Shown here: in pieces, positions 24,123 to 37,418 of the stretch
How the letters are laid out: each line of letters begins with the position of its first letter
Numbering within the stretch: the stretch's first letter is position 1
Assembly (NCBI GenBank): GCA_905182995.1
Contig: CAJJDP010000062.1
Location: forward strand, 124,001 to 188,000
Reading direction: 5' to 3'
DNA: 64,000 nucleotides
Origin: Paramecium octaurelia
Taxonomy: Eukaryota > Ciliophora > Oligohymenophorea > Peniculida > Parameciidae
Program-made: the position numbers and the translations under genes
The notes under the pieces: generated by a model
What the model was told of the DNA's origin: nothing
Seen by the model: the letters and a program-made list of their open reading frames with translations, nothing else
The model's database searches: none

Positions 24123-25787
24123 TCAACCTCTTTTTACATAGACATTTCTATCTAATTTTTTATTAGTTTACTTTGGTTAGTCCTAATTTTAGTAGTTTTC
24201 TAGTGTCTTTAAAAAGGCTTCATCATTGATTTTTATAGTTTCTTAGTTATTTTATTGATCTCTTTCAGCAATTGTCATTCTAGTTTGACTACCATGAAGG
24301 GCCCTACTGCCTTTTTTTTCATTGGTTTTGTATAGTTTTAATCTAAATGAATCTTCACCACTCTTTTATTTTAACAATTCATATGCATATTATAAATTTT
24401 AGTAGTCTAGCCATAATTCTTCATAGCTTTATTTTAATTTCAATTCTTATTCAACAAAATTCTGAGCTTAACTTTCAATTATTGTTTAAAGCTCGTACTC
24501 TTTATTTGATAATAACACATTAGCCTTTCTCTATTCATCAACATTTTATTAAAAATGCTATTCAACTGATGAAACTTAAAGCCTTAAGTCTGAAACTAAT
24601 TATTGTAATTATTGGTTTTCATTTAATAAACATTTTATTTTTGAGTCTTTGTTATTAAGCTTCTATTGAAGATTGGTAGTTAAATCAATATATTTTGTAG
24701 CCTCCCCCAATTAGATTTATAAGGCTTAGATTTCTCTAAAAATAAATGCTTTTAATACAATTTATAATTTTTTTCTAGCGATTTTTTACCATCCTCAATT
24801 TATTGTAATTCCTTTCTAGTATGATCATGCAAGGCTTCTGTTTACTAAAGTTTATCAATAATGGTTAATAATTCTAAAGTAATTAAAAAAGAGTTTACAA
24901 TTTATTTTAGCATTTGCAATTTCAACTTCATATTTTAACTTTTAATTTTCATCTTCAATAAAGGAGAATCTTTCTTTTTAATTGAGAATGTGCTCTTACA
25001 ATTATTCAATAACTTCCTTTGATGTTTTGACTTAATCCTCATAATTTGATGAGATGTTATTTAATTAAGATGTATTTTATTTCTTTAGATGTTCCACTTA
25101 TTTGATTAATTTAACTTCCTTTTCATTTTAATAATTTTCAAAATAGTGTTATAATTACTAATTCTAATAATAATTTGAATTCATATTTACTTTGTCCAAA
25201 GCCTGTTTAAGTTTGAGTGTTAAATCGGCTTCTCTTCTTTAAAGATCAAGAACCTTTTTATTACTCGCTGTTTCTGTTTCAACCATATTTCTATCTTTTG
25301 AAATTGAATTTTTTCTCAGTTGATTGACTCTTTCTTCAGTGTCTCTAATTTACTATTTGAGTTATCCTATTTCATAATCCTTCTTGTCATTTATATCAAG
25401 CAAGGTCTTTATTTTATTATTACTTTCTATAAATGTCTCTTCCAATTAATTTTGCAATCTAATGATGATATTTATTAAAGCGTACAATTCATAATTAATA
25501 TGCAGCTATTCAATCTTTTTTTATTACTCATTGTCTTTTAATAAAAATGATATTATGTCTTGTTTTAATCCATCTTAATCTCTTGCAACAGCTAATTAAA
25601 ATGTATTTAATCTTTCCTAAAATTCTGTTTCCATATTTTTAATTTAAATATCCTTTTATTTAATCACTTTTTTTAATGTTTCTAAATTGTCAATCACCTC
25701 TATTGGATCGAATTATTACAACTAGTTGGAATTGCTTACTTATTTCATATAATAATAAAATTTATTTTTATTTAATAAGTTAGACAT
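24123..25787 (-). CDS. Coiled-coil protein, function unknown
   Basis: About 538 residues, two introns (25 nt near 24889 and 23 nt near 24755). Nearly the whole protein is heptad-rich Lys/Glu/Gln/Asn sequence (ETLKKVIKQKDIQIKNMETE near the start). The tail, with ALHGSQTRMTIAERDQ and a basic end (NVYVKRG), is the least coiled part. No family recognised; cytoskeletal or basal-body roles are common for such Paramecium proteins (inference). Convergent with the SF-assemblin gene; the stops are 82 bp apart. Confidence 0.75.
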
Positions 25788-26075
25788 GTAAATTAGCATT
25801 TAAATCAAAATTTATATTAGAAAAATCATCACATATATCTAAATTTCATTTGATTGTTTTGTGAATTTAAATTAAGTAAACGATTTAAATAAAATTTTTA
25901 TTCTTATTTATATAAGATGATGATTGATCTTCCACTCTATATATTACAAATAAAGCCATTTCTAATATTCATAGCTAAGGATAGACTTAATATTTGATTG
26001 TAACAAAGAAGTTTGAAAAAATAAATGAAACAGTTAATTTATAAACTTATTCTTAATAATCAATACTCAGATTAT

Positions 26076-26342
26076 TCAAGCCTTCCATAATAGGAAATAC
26101 AATTCTTTGTGTTGATAAAAAATGTATTTTTTTGTTTAATGAATTACATGACTTCCGAAGTTTCTTCCTACAATGCAATTCCAACCGAATTGATCAAATT
26201 TATCAAACTCATATTTAATATGATGAGCAATTTGTTTCTCAGTCCTAAATTGTTGCATAGCTGATTATGTAATATCAGTAACTTTCTTAATGAAATCTTC
26301 ATCCATATCTGTGGCCTTTATTTGGAGCTTGATCTATTCCAT
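26076..26342 (-). CDS. Dynein light chain LC8 (DYNLL) type
   Basis: 88 residues, no intron, matching the 89-residue LC8 family. Conserved landmarks: ATDMDEDF (compare NADMSEEM), EKQIAHHIKYEFDKF, and the core [22 protein letters not shown], which builds the peptide-binding groove. The last strand diverges (KELYFLLWKA rather than VAILLFKSG). LC8 is a dimeric hub in axonemal and cytoplasmic dyneins and other complexes. Start chosen at the only ATG. This copy is more divergent than a canonical LC8, so it may be a specialised paralogue (inference). Confidence 0.92.
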
Positions 26343-26437
26343 TGTTATTATAATGAAATATATTAATTAAATAAATTTTTTAATAGATGTGAAATAATAA
26401 CATTAGGTCTTATAAATATATGGATAAAATATTGTGT

Positions 26438-27137
26438 TCACCATTTATCAATCAGAAAAGCTGGTTTATACCTAAAGTACTAATCCAAGTCAACTCTATT
26501 ATTCAATATGAAGAATCGAGCCCAACCAAATTATGCAAAAAATATTCTAGTTATTTGTTATAGCATAGAGCTTTCTTTGAGCATCCTTTTGAATTCAAAA
26601 TATCCTAGTCTTTTAGGAGATTCCAAGAATTTTTTCAATGTGTCTTGAGACTAATATTATTCATCAAAATTAAATTCTACTTTATGAATAGAAATATTTA
26701 CATATAAAATGTTTCAAATTTTAACATATATTATAGTACATGTTTTTTGTTTCACCTGGATAGATGTATTTAGATTTCTTGTTTTCTGAAAGTCTCTTTT
26801 CCATTAGATTCTAGCATTCATTCTTGTCGTCACTGTAGGATTATTATTTTTGAAATTAATCTTATTTTTAATCTACCTATTAAAAATCATTTTTGTGTGA
26901 GTGTTTTTGTTTATGAGTTTTGTTGAGTGGCTTAACCTTTTTTATCTAACTCAAATTTTTGGTTTATTTCTTTTTATCATTGATACCTTTTTTGCCAAAG
27001 ATTTTTGAGAAAGATAGACGAATAATGTTTCTGTTTTCATGGCTATCCTAACTTTCATCTGAATTTGAATTAGACGATTAGTCATTCTCGGTATAAAATC
27101 CTGGTATGAGGAGATCGTCAAATTATCCTGAAGACAT
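26438..27137 (-). CDS. Hypothetical basic protein
   Basis: About 225 residues with one 22-nt intron. Starts MSSGQFDDLLIPGFYTENDQ; the first half is Ser/Asp then Lys-rich and low in complexity (KTHKQKHSHKNDFQQ). The second half is more ordered: LEFNFDEQYQSQDTLKKFLE, SPKRLGYFEFKRMLKE, ITRIFFAQFGWARFFILNNR and the end PAFLIDKW. No family recognised. It lies 95 bp upstream of the LC8 gene on the same strand. Confidence 0.6.
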
Positions 27138-28415
27138 TGCAGTATGAAAGAATTTTTATTTTGAATTAATTTAATTTAATAAGCAATTATGATACACCTT
27201 CTATTATCTTTAAGAATAAACAAGTTTTTTAGCTTTTATCAGAATAACTATAAAAGTGCCTATTTCAAAATACTAATAAACTAAAACCTCTTCTAAGAGA
27301 ATATTTTACATTTTATAAAATATTAAAAATACAAACCCCATACTTCATAAATAAGTGAATAACAAAAAGAGAATACCTGTTTCTTTGTAACATCTCCAAA
27401 ATTAATTCAAATTCTGATAAAATATTATGATTAATCTAATTATGAGGATATAGATTTATATTCAGTCGTCTTTATTTAATATCAACCCTACTCAATTAGA
27501 TAATGAGCTAGCTCTTATAAGTTTTGATTCCATTTATTATAATTAATAGAAATAATATGAATATTTATTCATATAGTGGTTTAAACATGTTGACAATAGT
27601 GAAAACAATGATAATTTCGTTATATAATTTAAATATCCATTCTACGAAATACGTAGACTTGTTTGAATAATAATGTTAGTGAGTTTATTTATAGATGGTT
27701 CGAATTATTAGAGTCTTTATTTAATCGTCAATTAAAATAATTATAATAATTAGAATTTATATTTTAGAGCTCATAATTCCACTATTAATTTAACATAGTT
27801 TTAATCTTTGTATTTGTGACTTTTAGAAAGTAAGTAATTATGCATATATATTTGATATAACTTTTATATTAAAGAAAAAAATGAAGATATTGAATTGACT
27901 AAGACCTTTGAGAAGAAATTAATATATATATGAAATTCTTAAACAACATTAAGGTAATTAATTATTAGCAATTATTCCTTAATGGTGATCAATTGAAATT
28001 ATTAATTCCTTCAGATAGTCAGATGGGCTACTAAAAAAATTATAATATAAATTAATATGGATAAAATTGTTGAAATCACAAAGGAAGTGCTGCTCATATA
28101 GAAACTGAATTTATTCATATATGAAGTATATACAGGGTGATAAGAGTTGAAAGTTGAAATGTAATGAGCTAGGCAACATTGGTTGGATAGGAGAATAATT
28201 TCATCAATATATTTTATTTTTAAGTAACTTTTTAAATTTAAATAAGAATATTAATTTAAATCTAGGCTGTTTATAAATTCATTTTATTCCTATTGATTTT
28301 TTGCAATCATGTACAGAAAGCATATTTGGCTATGAAAATCAATAACTAATTACTATGGCGATATATTTGAAGACAGAATGAAGTGAGTCTTATTAAGTTA
28401 GAATACATTATAAAT
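27138..28415. other. AT-rich intergenic stretch, no gene seen
   Basis: About 1.3 kb with no protein-like frame on either strand and no RNA gene recognised. A GGTTCGAATT-like string near 27696 was checked as a tRNA T-arm and rejected. Confidence 0.4.
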
Positions 28416-29348
28416 TCATTATTATACATATTATTCAATATTCGCTATTTATGTTAGATAATCTTTTAATTGTATCAGATAGATCAATCGATAACAAATT
28501 TAGCCGTCTTGTTCAGTCTTCATATAGTCAGAGACTTGTTGAGTCTATTTGGATCCTTCACTAAGGAATCTAAATGAAACAACAGACTTTTGCAAAAAAA
28601 CAAAGTCCTCAAACTTTTGGAATATCAAATCATTGAGATCTGAAGTAGATTTCTAATTTTTAGAAGCATTTTTACTTTTTAAGTTTACTTTTATTAGTCA
28701 TTATCTTTAAAACACTTAGTAATTACAAGTAGGTAATCTAGATTTGTGAGTGAATTAGATGGGTCTTCTTTTTGTAACCAATTGATGTCTTCTTTCTAAA
28801 ATTAAATTCATAAATTACAAGTTGATTATGCAAAATGGGAACAAGTTGTGGAGCCAAATTAAGAATCCTCTCATTAATGAATAAACCAACTTTTTTGGGT
28901 GTTTAGAAGATGTGTTATAATTGCTGATGTTGTTTATTGTATTATTGAGATTTAGTGTCTACGTAATGCAAGATTTCACCAATGGCATTGCTCCTTTTGA
29001 TGATTAAATTCTAAATTACTTAATTTCACCAATATTTAATATTGTAGTAAATCCAAAAACATTGTCTTCATCCTCTTGACCAACCATGGTTCCCAATTCA
29101 ACTTGATCACATATGATGTTGGCCAACTCAGAAGATTTAAAGCTTATTCCCTCTAAATAGCCATTGATGAATGATTTAATGGAGTGAAATTATTTTTGAT
29201 TTGGATCAAGAAATACAAAGTCAAGATTAACTTCCTCTTCCATCTCTCCCTTATTATGCACATTTATTGGTTGTTCGATTTCCTCTTCTTCTGAATCATC
29301 CTCTTCATAATCTCTCTATTTTCTCTTGTCTTAATTACCTTAATTCAT
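28416..29348 (-). CDS. BCCIP: BCCIP / Bcp1 family protein
   Basis: About 286 residues after three introns (26, 23 and 23 nt). Acidic N-terminus (EEDDSEEEEIEQPINV), then EEVNLDFVFLDPNQKQFHSI, GTMVGQEDEDNVFGFTTIL, KKVGLFINERILNLAPQLVP, a helical YLLVITKCFKDND block, and the terminal NDLIFQKFEDFVFLQ with SVVSFRF. These follow the human BCCIP order (VFGFISVLNL, VGLLLSERFINVPPQ, YFYLLISK, EEEFFYEE). Yeast Bcp1 is the chaperone and nuclear exporter of ribosomal protein uL14 (Rpl23). The last 50 residues after SFRF are less certain and could include another intron. Head-to-head with NLE1, 22 bp between start codons. Confidence 0.85.
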
Positions 29349-29370
29349 TAATTTTAATAGTGATCAATAA
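29349..29370. promoter_or_regulatory. 22-bp shared intergenic region between BCCIP and NLE1
   Basis: Only 22 bp separate the two divergent ATGs. Any promoter elements must lie here or within the coding regions. No specific element is assigned. Confidence 0.4.
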
Positions 29371-30832
29371 ATGGATCAAACCAAGAAGAAAATAAAACCA
29401 AATTAAATTGCTCTCCTTCCCCCTGATACAAGAGTATTCGTGACTCTGATCAATCCTTATGGTGAAGAAGCCTAAAAGTCTTTAGAACTATCAGTGAATA
29501 CAACAAAGGAAGAATTGCAATCAATTTTATAATAATTGGTGAAAACAGAGGAAGATTAAGTTTATTCATTCTTCCACAACAACATTGAATTGGTCGACAC
29601 CTTAAATCAACTGATTGTTTCAGATCCTGAATACAAATTGGAAAATACCTTTTCTCTAACCTATCATCCCTAATCTCTCTTTAGAATTCAGCCTATCACA
29701 AGATAAACAGCTGCTTTAGAAGGTCATGAATAGCCTGTGTTATGCGTTCAATTCAGAACCCAAGGAGATGTCTTAGCAACAGGAAGTGGAGACACCACAA
29801 TAAGATTATGGGATATGTTGACAGAAACACCAATAGCCACACTCAAAGGCCATAAAAATTGGGTATTATGCTTAGCATGGAGTCCTGATTGCAAATACAT
29901 AGCCTCTGGTGGTCATGATGGTTAAGTTTGCATTTGGGATGTTGAAACCAATTAATTAAAAGGGTAGCCATTAATAGGACATACTAAATGGGTAACTAGT
30001 ATAGCCTGGTAGCCTATGCATTTAGATGAAGAATGTACATTGGTTGCTTCATCTTCAAAGGATGGCAGCGTTAGAATTTGGAGTAGAGTCTCATTGTCTT
30101 GTTTAATATCCATCAATGCTCATCAAAAAGCGATTACTAAGTACATTTCTTATTAAATCTAGAATGCTTTGGGGTGGTTAGGGATATATCTATACTGCAT
30201 CTGAAGATACTACGATTGGAGTGTGGAATAAATCAGGAAAAAGAGTATAAGAATTAAAAGGTCATGGTCATTGGGTCAATTCGATTGCCTTGCATACAGA
30301 TTACACTATTAGATGTGCTTGTTTCAGCGAAGGGAATACTGAAATTAACAGAAAACAAGCTAAGGTCCTTTATGAGAAGATGCTGAATGGAAAAAATGAG
30401 AGACTTGTGAGTGGTAGTGATGATTAAACTTTGATGTTGTGGGAGTATACATCTTCGAAACCAAAAGTTAGAATGACTGGTCATCAATAACAAGTGAATC
30501 ATGTATAATTCTCGCCAGATGGAAGATATATTGTTTCAGCTAGTTTTGATAAGAGTTTGAGAATTTGGGATGGTTACAATGGAAATTGGATTGCTACTTT
30601 GAGAGGCCATGTTGGTTCAGTTTATTAAGTTTCATGGTCTAGTGATTCCAGATACATGTTGTCTGCTTCCAAGGACTCTACTTTGAAATTATGGTCTTTA
30701 TAAAAAAAGAAATTAGCCTTTGATTTACCAGGACATGCTGATGAAGTCTATGCTGTTGATTGGGCTCCAATCGGAGGAGAAAAGGCGGGAAGTGGAGGCA
30801 AGGATAGAAGGGTTAAGATTTGGAGACATTGA
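29371..30832 (+). CDS. NLE1: Notchless homologue NLE1 / Rsa4, WD40 ribosome-assembly factor
   Basis: 479 residues, the usual length. N-terminal NLE (ubiquitin-like MIDAS-interacting) domain at about 10-105, with VFVTLINPYGEEAQKSLELS, then eight WD40 repeats. Examples: ALEGHEQPVLCVQF, LATGSGDTTIRLWD, TLKGHKNWVLCLAW, GHDGQVCIWD, SASKDSTLKLWS, and the end GHADEVYAVDWAP...KDRRVKIWRH. One 22-nt intron near 30140-30161. The Glu that contacts the MIDAS ion of Rea1/Mdn1 lies in the N-terminal domain; I did not place it. Role: Rea1-driven release of assembly factors from pre-60S particles in the nucleolus and nucleoplasm. Confidence 0.94.
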
Positions 30833-30935
30833 ACTCTCTTTTTTTCTTGTTTATATTATATTAAAGTGCATATCGACGACGATATAAAATGGGGTTTATA
30901 AATTCTTAAAAACTATAAATATCTTTATTTTACAA

Positions 30936-32577
<1,642 letters not shown>

Positions 32578-32876
32578 TTATGATGTATTGTTATTTAGAT
32601 ACATTTCATATAATTTAAGGATTATTTATTATTTTTATCATATAACCATTATCTAAATACTAATTACATAACTAAAACACTTAAGTATAAATTAAAATAT
32701 GTCAATAAACATACAATTTATCATTTGTAAGAATGCTAAATATATAAATTCAACTTAAAAATAGAAAAATTCAACATTTAGGTACTTAAAATCAAGTAGA
32801 AATATATGCATTAATCATTAGAAAACTCTTTATTTATATTAACTTATTTTTATAATATACTGATGTATTTATTCGA

Positions 32877-33378
32877 TCAAATAATTTCTACAAATGCCTT
32901 TGGGTGTTAGAAAGTTGTTTCTTTGGGAATAACAACTGCTGCTCCTCTTGGTTAAACTGGTTATCGCTTTGTTGAAATGACTTGCTTATTCTTCTTTGCC
33001 TCAGTCTTTTTCTTGTCATTTTCTTAGACTCTCTTGACAAATTCTTATCTGCATTTTGATGGTCTCAAGTGATCAGCTCTAACATGAAAACGCTTTTCGA
33101 CATATCTTCCTCTCACTCTTCTTTGTAAAGAGACACCAATTCCTCTTGGATTGACATTGAATACTCTTGCAGTTCTGCCGTGATAATATTAAAATGGAAC
33201 ACCTTTGTGTTAAGCACCATCAACCAAAATATCAACAAAATCACCTTAAGATTATTAACAAAGACTTACCTCTTCTGAATGTTTAAAGGGTTTTTCTGAT
33301 TGAAATGTTTCCATGTCCTCTGAATGGTTTGGCAAATTTACTTCTAGTACCCTTTTTTAAACCGTAACTATGAGTCAT
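32877..33378 (-). CDS. RPL21: 60S ribosomal protein eL21
   Basis: 158 residues, one 25-nt intron (33245-33269). Starts MTHSYGLKKGTRSKFAKPFR as in other eukaryotes, followed by GDFVDI, the YHGRTARVFNVNPRGIGV block, RADHLRPSKCRQEFVKRVQE and a Lys-rich linker to KRQPVQPRGAAVV. Length matches (human 160). Convergent with the V-ATPase B gene, 299 bp apart. Very secure. Confidence 0.96.
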
Positions 33379-33555
33379 ATTTTGATAATTTAATTTATGG
33401 ATTTGCTATCACATTTAAATATATATATTTAACATAAAAATATATAAAAAGCTATATGAAAAAATTAATCTCATCATATATTCATCTTCCTTACTTTAAT
33501 TGCATCTTACTTGTCTGCCAATTCTTTCAGTAAAGGCTTATTGTGCATTAACTCC

Positions 33556-35015
33556 TCATTATTCATTTTATTTCTGGGTCGCTACTATGATTTTCTTTCG
33601 TCTATTTATTATTTTAAAGTATCTTGATGCTTCCTTTATGTAATTAAATTTTTATTTTTCATGTGTTTAATACATTTATAAATCGTATGAACAGACTTAG
33701 GCCTACTTTTTATTTAATTCTTCCTCCTCTTTTACTTTCTATCTTAAATAATGGTTTTATGTTTTCTTTTTATCATCCATCTACTTGATTAAATATTATC
33801 TCATTTCCTATTGTTGTTATTTAGGTTATCTTCTTTCTTGATCTTCATCATTTTATTCTATTTGATTTTGCATTAGTATAGCTTTCATCATTTTATCATC
33901 TTCAGCCCTATTTCTAAATACGATTTTACTTGATTTGATCTTTTGATTCTTAATTACTGGTTATGAAAAATCACTCATGATCTTTTATATTTTATCCTCT
34001 CTCTCTCCTTCTTTTCTAATTCTCTCTCTTACTCTAATTTTTATTGTAAATCTATATATTTCCTTTAAATATCAATTCCTATTGTCTCTCTGCTATTTCA
34101 TCATGAATTTGTTTCTATCTATTTCTTTCATCTTCTTCCATCATTTCCATAAACTTTCTCTTCTCTATCTCCTTCCTCTGAAGCATTTCCCTTTACTCTT
34201 ATTTTAATTCTTCCTAAATTCTTTGAACCAATACTGCATCCTATTCTGATTACTTTTTTTCTCTAAAAATCTTCTCTTTTCCTCTTCCCTAACTTAACGA
34301 TCTCTTTGCTCTTTTTCAAACCACTGCTTTCTTTTTTTCTCTTTTTCTTCTAATCTTCTCTTTCTTCATACACATTCATTTGATAATCTCTGAGCTCTAC
34401 ATCAGCCTCTTCCAATTTCTCCTCTCCCTCTAATCTCCTTCTTTTCTCCTCTAATTACCTATCAAGGTCTGCCTTCATTTTTTTTAAACTCGCCCTACCT
34501 TTGCATTTCTAGCTAATGTTCCTTTGAGTGAAGTTCTGTATCTAATTTAACTAAAGCAGCCCATTCATCTTCTTCATCAACAACATAAACAGATTTTGGT
34601 GGATTACCAAATCATGAAGACGTAACAGAATATTAATCTGCATCCCTCTCTGAATTCTTCACAATTTAAGGTCGAACATTTGCTATTTCTATTCACTTCT
34701 ATTATCAATTTATATATCTAAGGATGGGTTTTATTAAGTTTAAGTTTAACTTCTCTTGTCTTCAGTTATTTTAAAGAATTTTCTGTAACCTAACATTTTT
34801 ATTCTTGATGCTTGCTCATTCGCGAAGTATCCATTAACTATCTATTAAATTAACACTTCCTTATTCTTGTTGCCCAAGGCAAAATCCTTTGAAAATTTGC
34901 TAATCAACATTTCTCTCAATTGCTCTCTTTGTTGAATTAATCCTGCTCTCTCAATGGCTGATTTAACTCTAGCTGAACCTGATCGAACAGTTTTACTTTT
35001 TTGAGAGTTGTTCAT
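33556..35015 (-). CDS. Coiled-coil (trichohyalin/TPH-like) protein with apparent frame breaks
   Basis: Starts MNNSQKSKTVRSGSARVKSA with an ordered N-terminal region (EQLREMLISKFSKDF). A long Glu/Arg/Lys helix follows (LEEKEKKRKQWFEKEQRDRQ, IQEELKQEQREMLQRKEIEK), and the end is Gln/Lys-rich (QQQQEMRQYLIKQMDDKKKT). This resembles TPH-domain ciliary microtubule-inner proteins such as CFAP45/CFAP53 in style only. The protein-like frame changes at least three times without a canonical intron, including at an A8 homopolymer (T8 on the plus strand, 34478-34485), and one in-frame TGA remains near 34611. Homopolymer length errors are shown elsewhere in this assembly, so sequence error is as likely as pseudogenisation. 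Confidence 0.55.
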
Positions 35016-35284
35016 AAATAAATTAATTTGTAAAGTTGTTATTCAAATTTAATAAGTAATTTATTAATATTTTTATAATTCAATGTGAATTTTCTAAGTT
35101 TAAATACTAGGTTTAATTATTTAGATGTAAGAAAAATACATCATATTACAAGTTAAACAAAGATTTCATCGAATAATTAAAACAATTATAAGAAATATGA
35201 CGATAATAAAATTTGATATTAGTTTTTCCTTGCATACTATATTTCACTAACAACATTTGTGATCTTTTCTTAATACATTTTAGT

Positions 35285-35746
35285 TCATTGAGAAATTCTT
35301 GTTCTACAAGTAGGACACACTTTATCGACTTACAACCATAACGCCAAGCATGCCTTATGGAACTTATGATTGCAAGCAGTAATTTCAAGTAAAATACTTG
35401 GTATTGGCATTAAACAAATTGGACAGTCCTCCAAATCTCTGTTATATAGGCATAGTGTCTCTATTTAAACAATTTACTATTAATATTAGGATTCATTTAA
35501 TTGACGCACTTAAGCTTCTCGTTTTTTTTATATCCTGTCATATAAGCATTTACATAAGCAGACTATTATCCCAAAAACCAATAATCCCGTGCTTAAGAAT
35601 ATCAAAATAATTATAGCTTTATTAGAAGATTCGTCGTCATCATCATGTTCCTCTTCATCTTCTTCCCTTAATACTCGTAAAATAAACTCATATGCTTTCA
35701 TGTATGATGACCCAGATTAGTAATCTATTTATAAATTTTATTTCAT
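35285..35746 (-). CDS. Membrane-anchored RING-H2 E3 ubiquitin ligase
   Basis: 153 residues, no intron needed. An acidic luminal-type leader (REEDEEEHDDDDESS) precedes one membrane helix (AIIILIFLSTGLLVFGIIVC), a short basic and Gln-rich linker, and then a C-terminal RING-H2: CPIC, then C-N-H-K-F-H (CxH-x2-H), KACLALWLQ, and CPTC, with the end RTRISQ. All eight zinc ligands are present in the order C-C-C-H-H-C-C-C. Family role: ubiquitin transfer at a membrane (endosome, ER or plasma membrane). In-frame ATG at 35746 chosen as the first available; 35701 is an alternative. Confidence 0.85.
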
Positions 35747-36037
35747 AATTGATTCTTAATAGTGAGCTTTTCTAAATATTTTTGATTTTAATAACCAATA
35801 ATTTTTTTTAATAAATGAAAAGAATATTGTGGTAAACAGTGAAGATTAAATTAAAAAAATGAAATTAAAATTATTTAGTGTTACTAAAAATAGAATTTTA
35901 TTTAGTAAAATTTGATTCCATTAATTTAAGGCAAATTGATGTTATGTTAAAATAATTTACAAATAAATAATAATAACAATAATCTTATTCTGATATCGAT
36001 TAAGTATATTTCATTTTAAAGCTTTTATTCAGCAATT

Positions 36038-36469
36038 AGGAGGTTGGTAAATAAAGTTTATAAAAGAACTCCAAAGCTTGATTTGATTATTTATCTGTTG
36101 CATATGATGATGGCCAATGATAAGCACCCAATTTCTGTGTGAACTATGTACCATAAATGTAAATTAATCTTGTAGTATTCTAAGAGACTTGTTGAAATGT
36201 TTACGTGATATAACTTTAATATTATTACAACATATTTCAGTACAACTACTTTATGATTTAATTAAATACAAATTCAATACTTACTATTTACTCACATAAG
36301 GAAATTACAATTAATTATGTTCCTAAAAGAAATTCTACCCTTTAGAACACAATATGATAGATGAAGGTTTGAAAACTAAAAAACTCATGTAATTCTATTG
36401 AATTTACAATTCTCTATAAACAAAAATAATATATATAAAATTGATGCCACACAATTAACCATTTAAAAT
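36038..36469. repeat. 432-bp contig-end duplicate flanking the N gap (left copy)
   Basis: Identical by eye to 37419-37850 on the other side of the gap. The sequence then continues uniquely only from the right copy. Best read as one contig overlap that was not merged, not a biological repeat. No gene seen in it. Confidence 0.85.
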
Positions 36470-37415
36470 NNNNNNNNNNNNNNNNNNNNNNNNNNNNNNN
36501 NNNNNNNNNNNNNNNNNNNNNNNNNNNNNNNNNNNNNNNNNNNNNNNNNNNNNNNNNNNNNNNNNNNNNNNNNNNNNNNNNNNNNNNNNNNNNNNNNNNN
36601 NNNNNNNNNNNNNNNNNNNNNNNNNNNNNNNNNNNNNNNNNNNNNNNNNNNNNNNNNNNNNNNNNNNNNNNNNNNNNNNNNNNNNNNNNNNNNNNNNNNN
36701 NNNNNNNNNNNNNNNNNNNNNNNNNNNNNNNNNNNNNNNNNNNNNNNNNNNNNNNNNNNNNNNNNNNNNNNNNNNNNNNNNNNNNNNNNNNNNNNNNNNN
36801 NNNNNNNNNNNNNNNNNNNNNNNNNNNNNNNNNNNNNNNNNNNNNNNNNNNNNNNNNNNNNNNNNNNNNNNNNNNNNNNNNNNNNNNNNNNNNNNNNNNN
36901 NNNNNNNNNNNNNNNNNNNNNNNNNNNNNNNNNNNNNNNNNNNNNNNNNNNNNNNNNNNNNNNNNNNNNNNNNNNNNNNNNNNNNNNNNNNNNNNNNNNN
37001 NNNNNNNNNNNNNNNNNNNNNNNNNNNNNNNNNNNNNNNNNNNNNNNNNNNNNNNNNNNNNNNNNNNNNNNNNNNNNNNNNNNNNNNNNNNNNNNNNNNN
37101 NNNNNNNNNNNNNNNNNNNNNNNNNNNNNNNNNNNNNNNNNNNNNNNNNNNNNNNNNNNNNNNNNNNNNNNNNNNNNNNNNNNNNNNNNNNNNNNNNNNN
37201 NNNNNNNNNNNNNNNNNNNNNNNNNNNNNNNNNNNNNNNNNNNNNNNNNNNNNNNNNNNNNNNNNNNNNNNNNNNNNNNNNNNNNNNNNNNNNNNNNNNN
37301 NNNNNNNNNNNNNNNNNNNNNNNNNNNNNNNNNNNNNNNNNNNNNNNNNNNNNNNNNNNNNNNNNNNNNNNNNNNNNNNNNNNNNNNNNNNNNNNNNNNN
37401 NNNNNNNNNNNNNNN
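36470..37415. other. Assembly gap of 946 N
   Basis: Run of N. Because the flanks overlap by 432 bp, the true gap size may be zero or negative. Any ORF drawn through it is meaningless. Confidence 0.95.
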
Positions 37416-37418
37416 AGT

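Noticed and set aside
27690-27770. Possible tRNA (GGTTCGAATT string)
   Set aside because: No matching acceptor stem, anticodon arm or D-arm could be drawn.
33977-34207. 76-codon Leu/Phe-rich plus-strand ORF that looks like a membrane protein
   Set aside because: It is the complement of a Lys/Glu/Arg coiled coil, which always gives hydrophobic-looking antisense frames.
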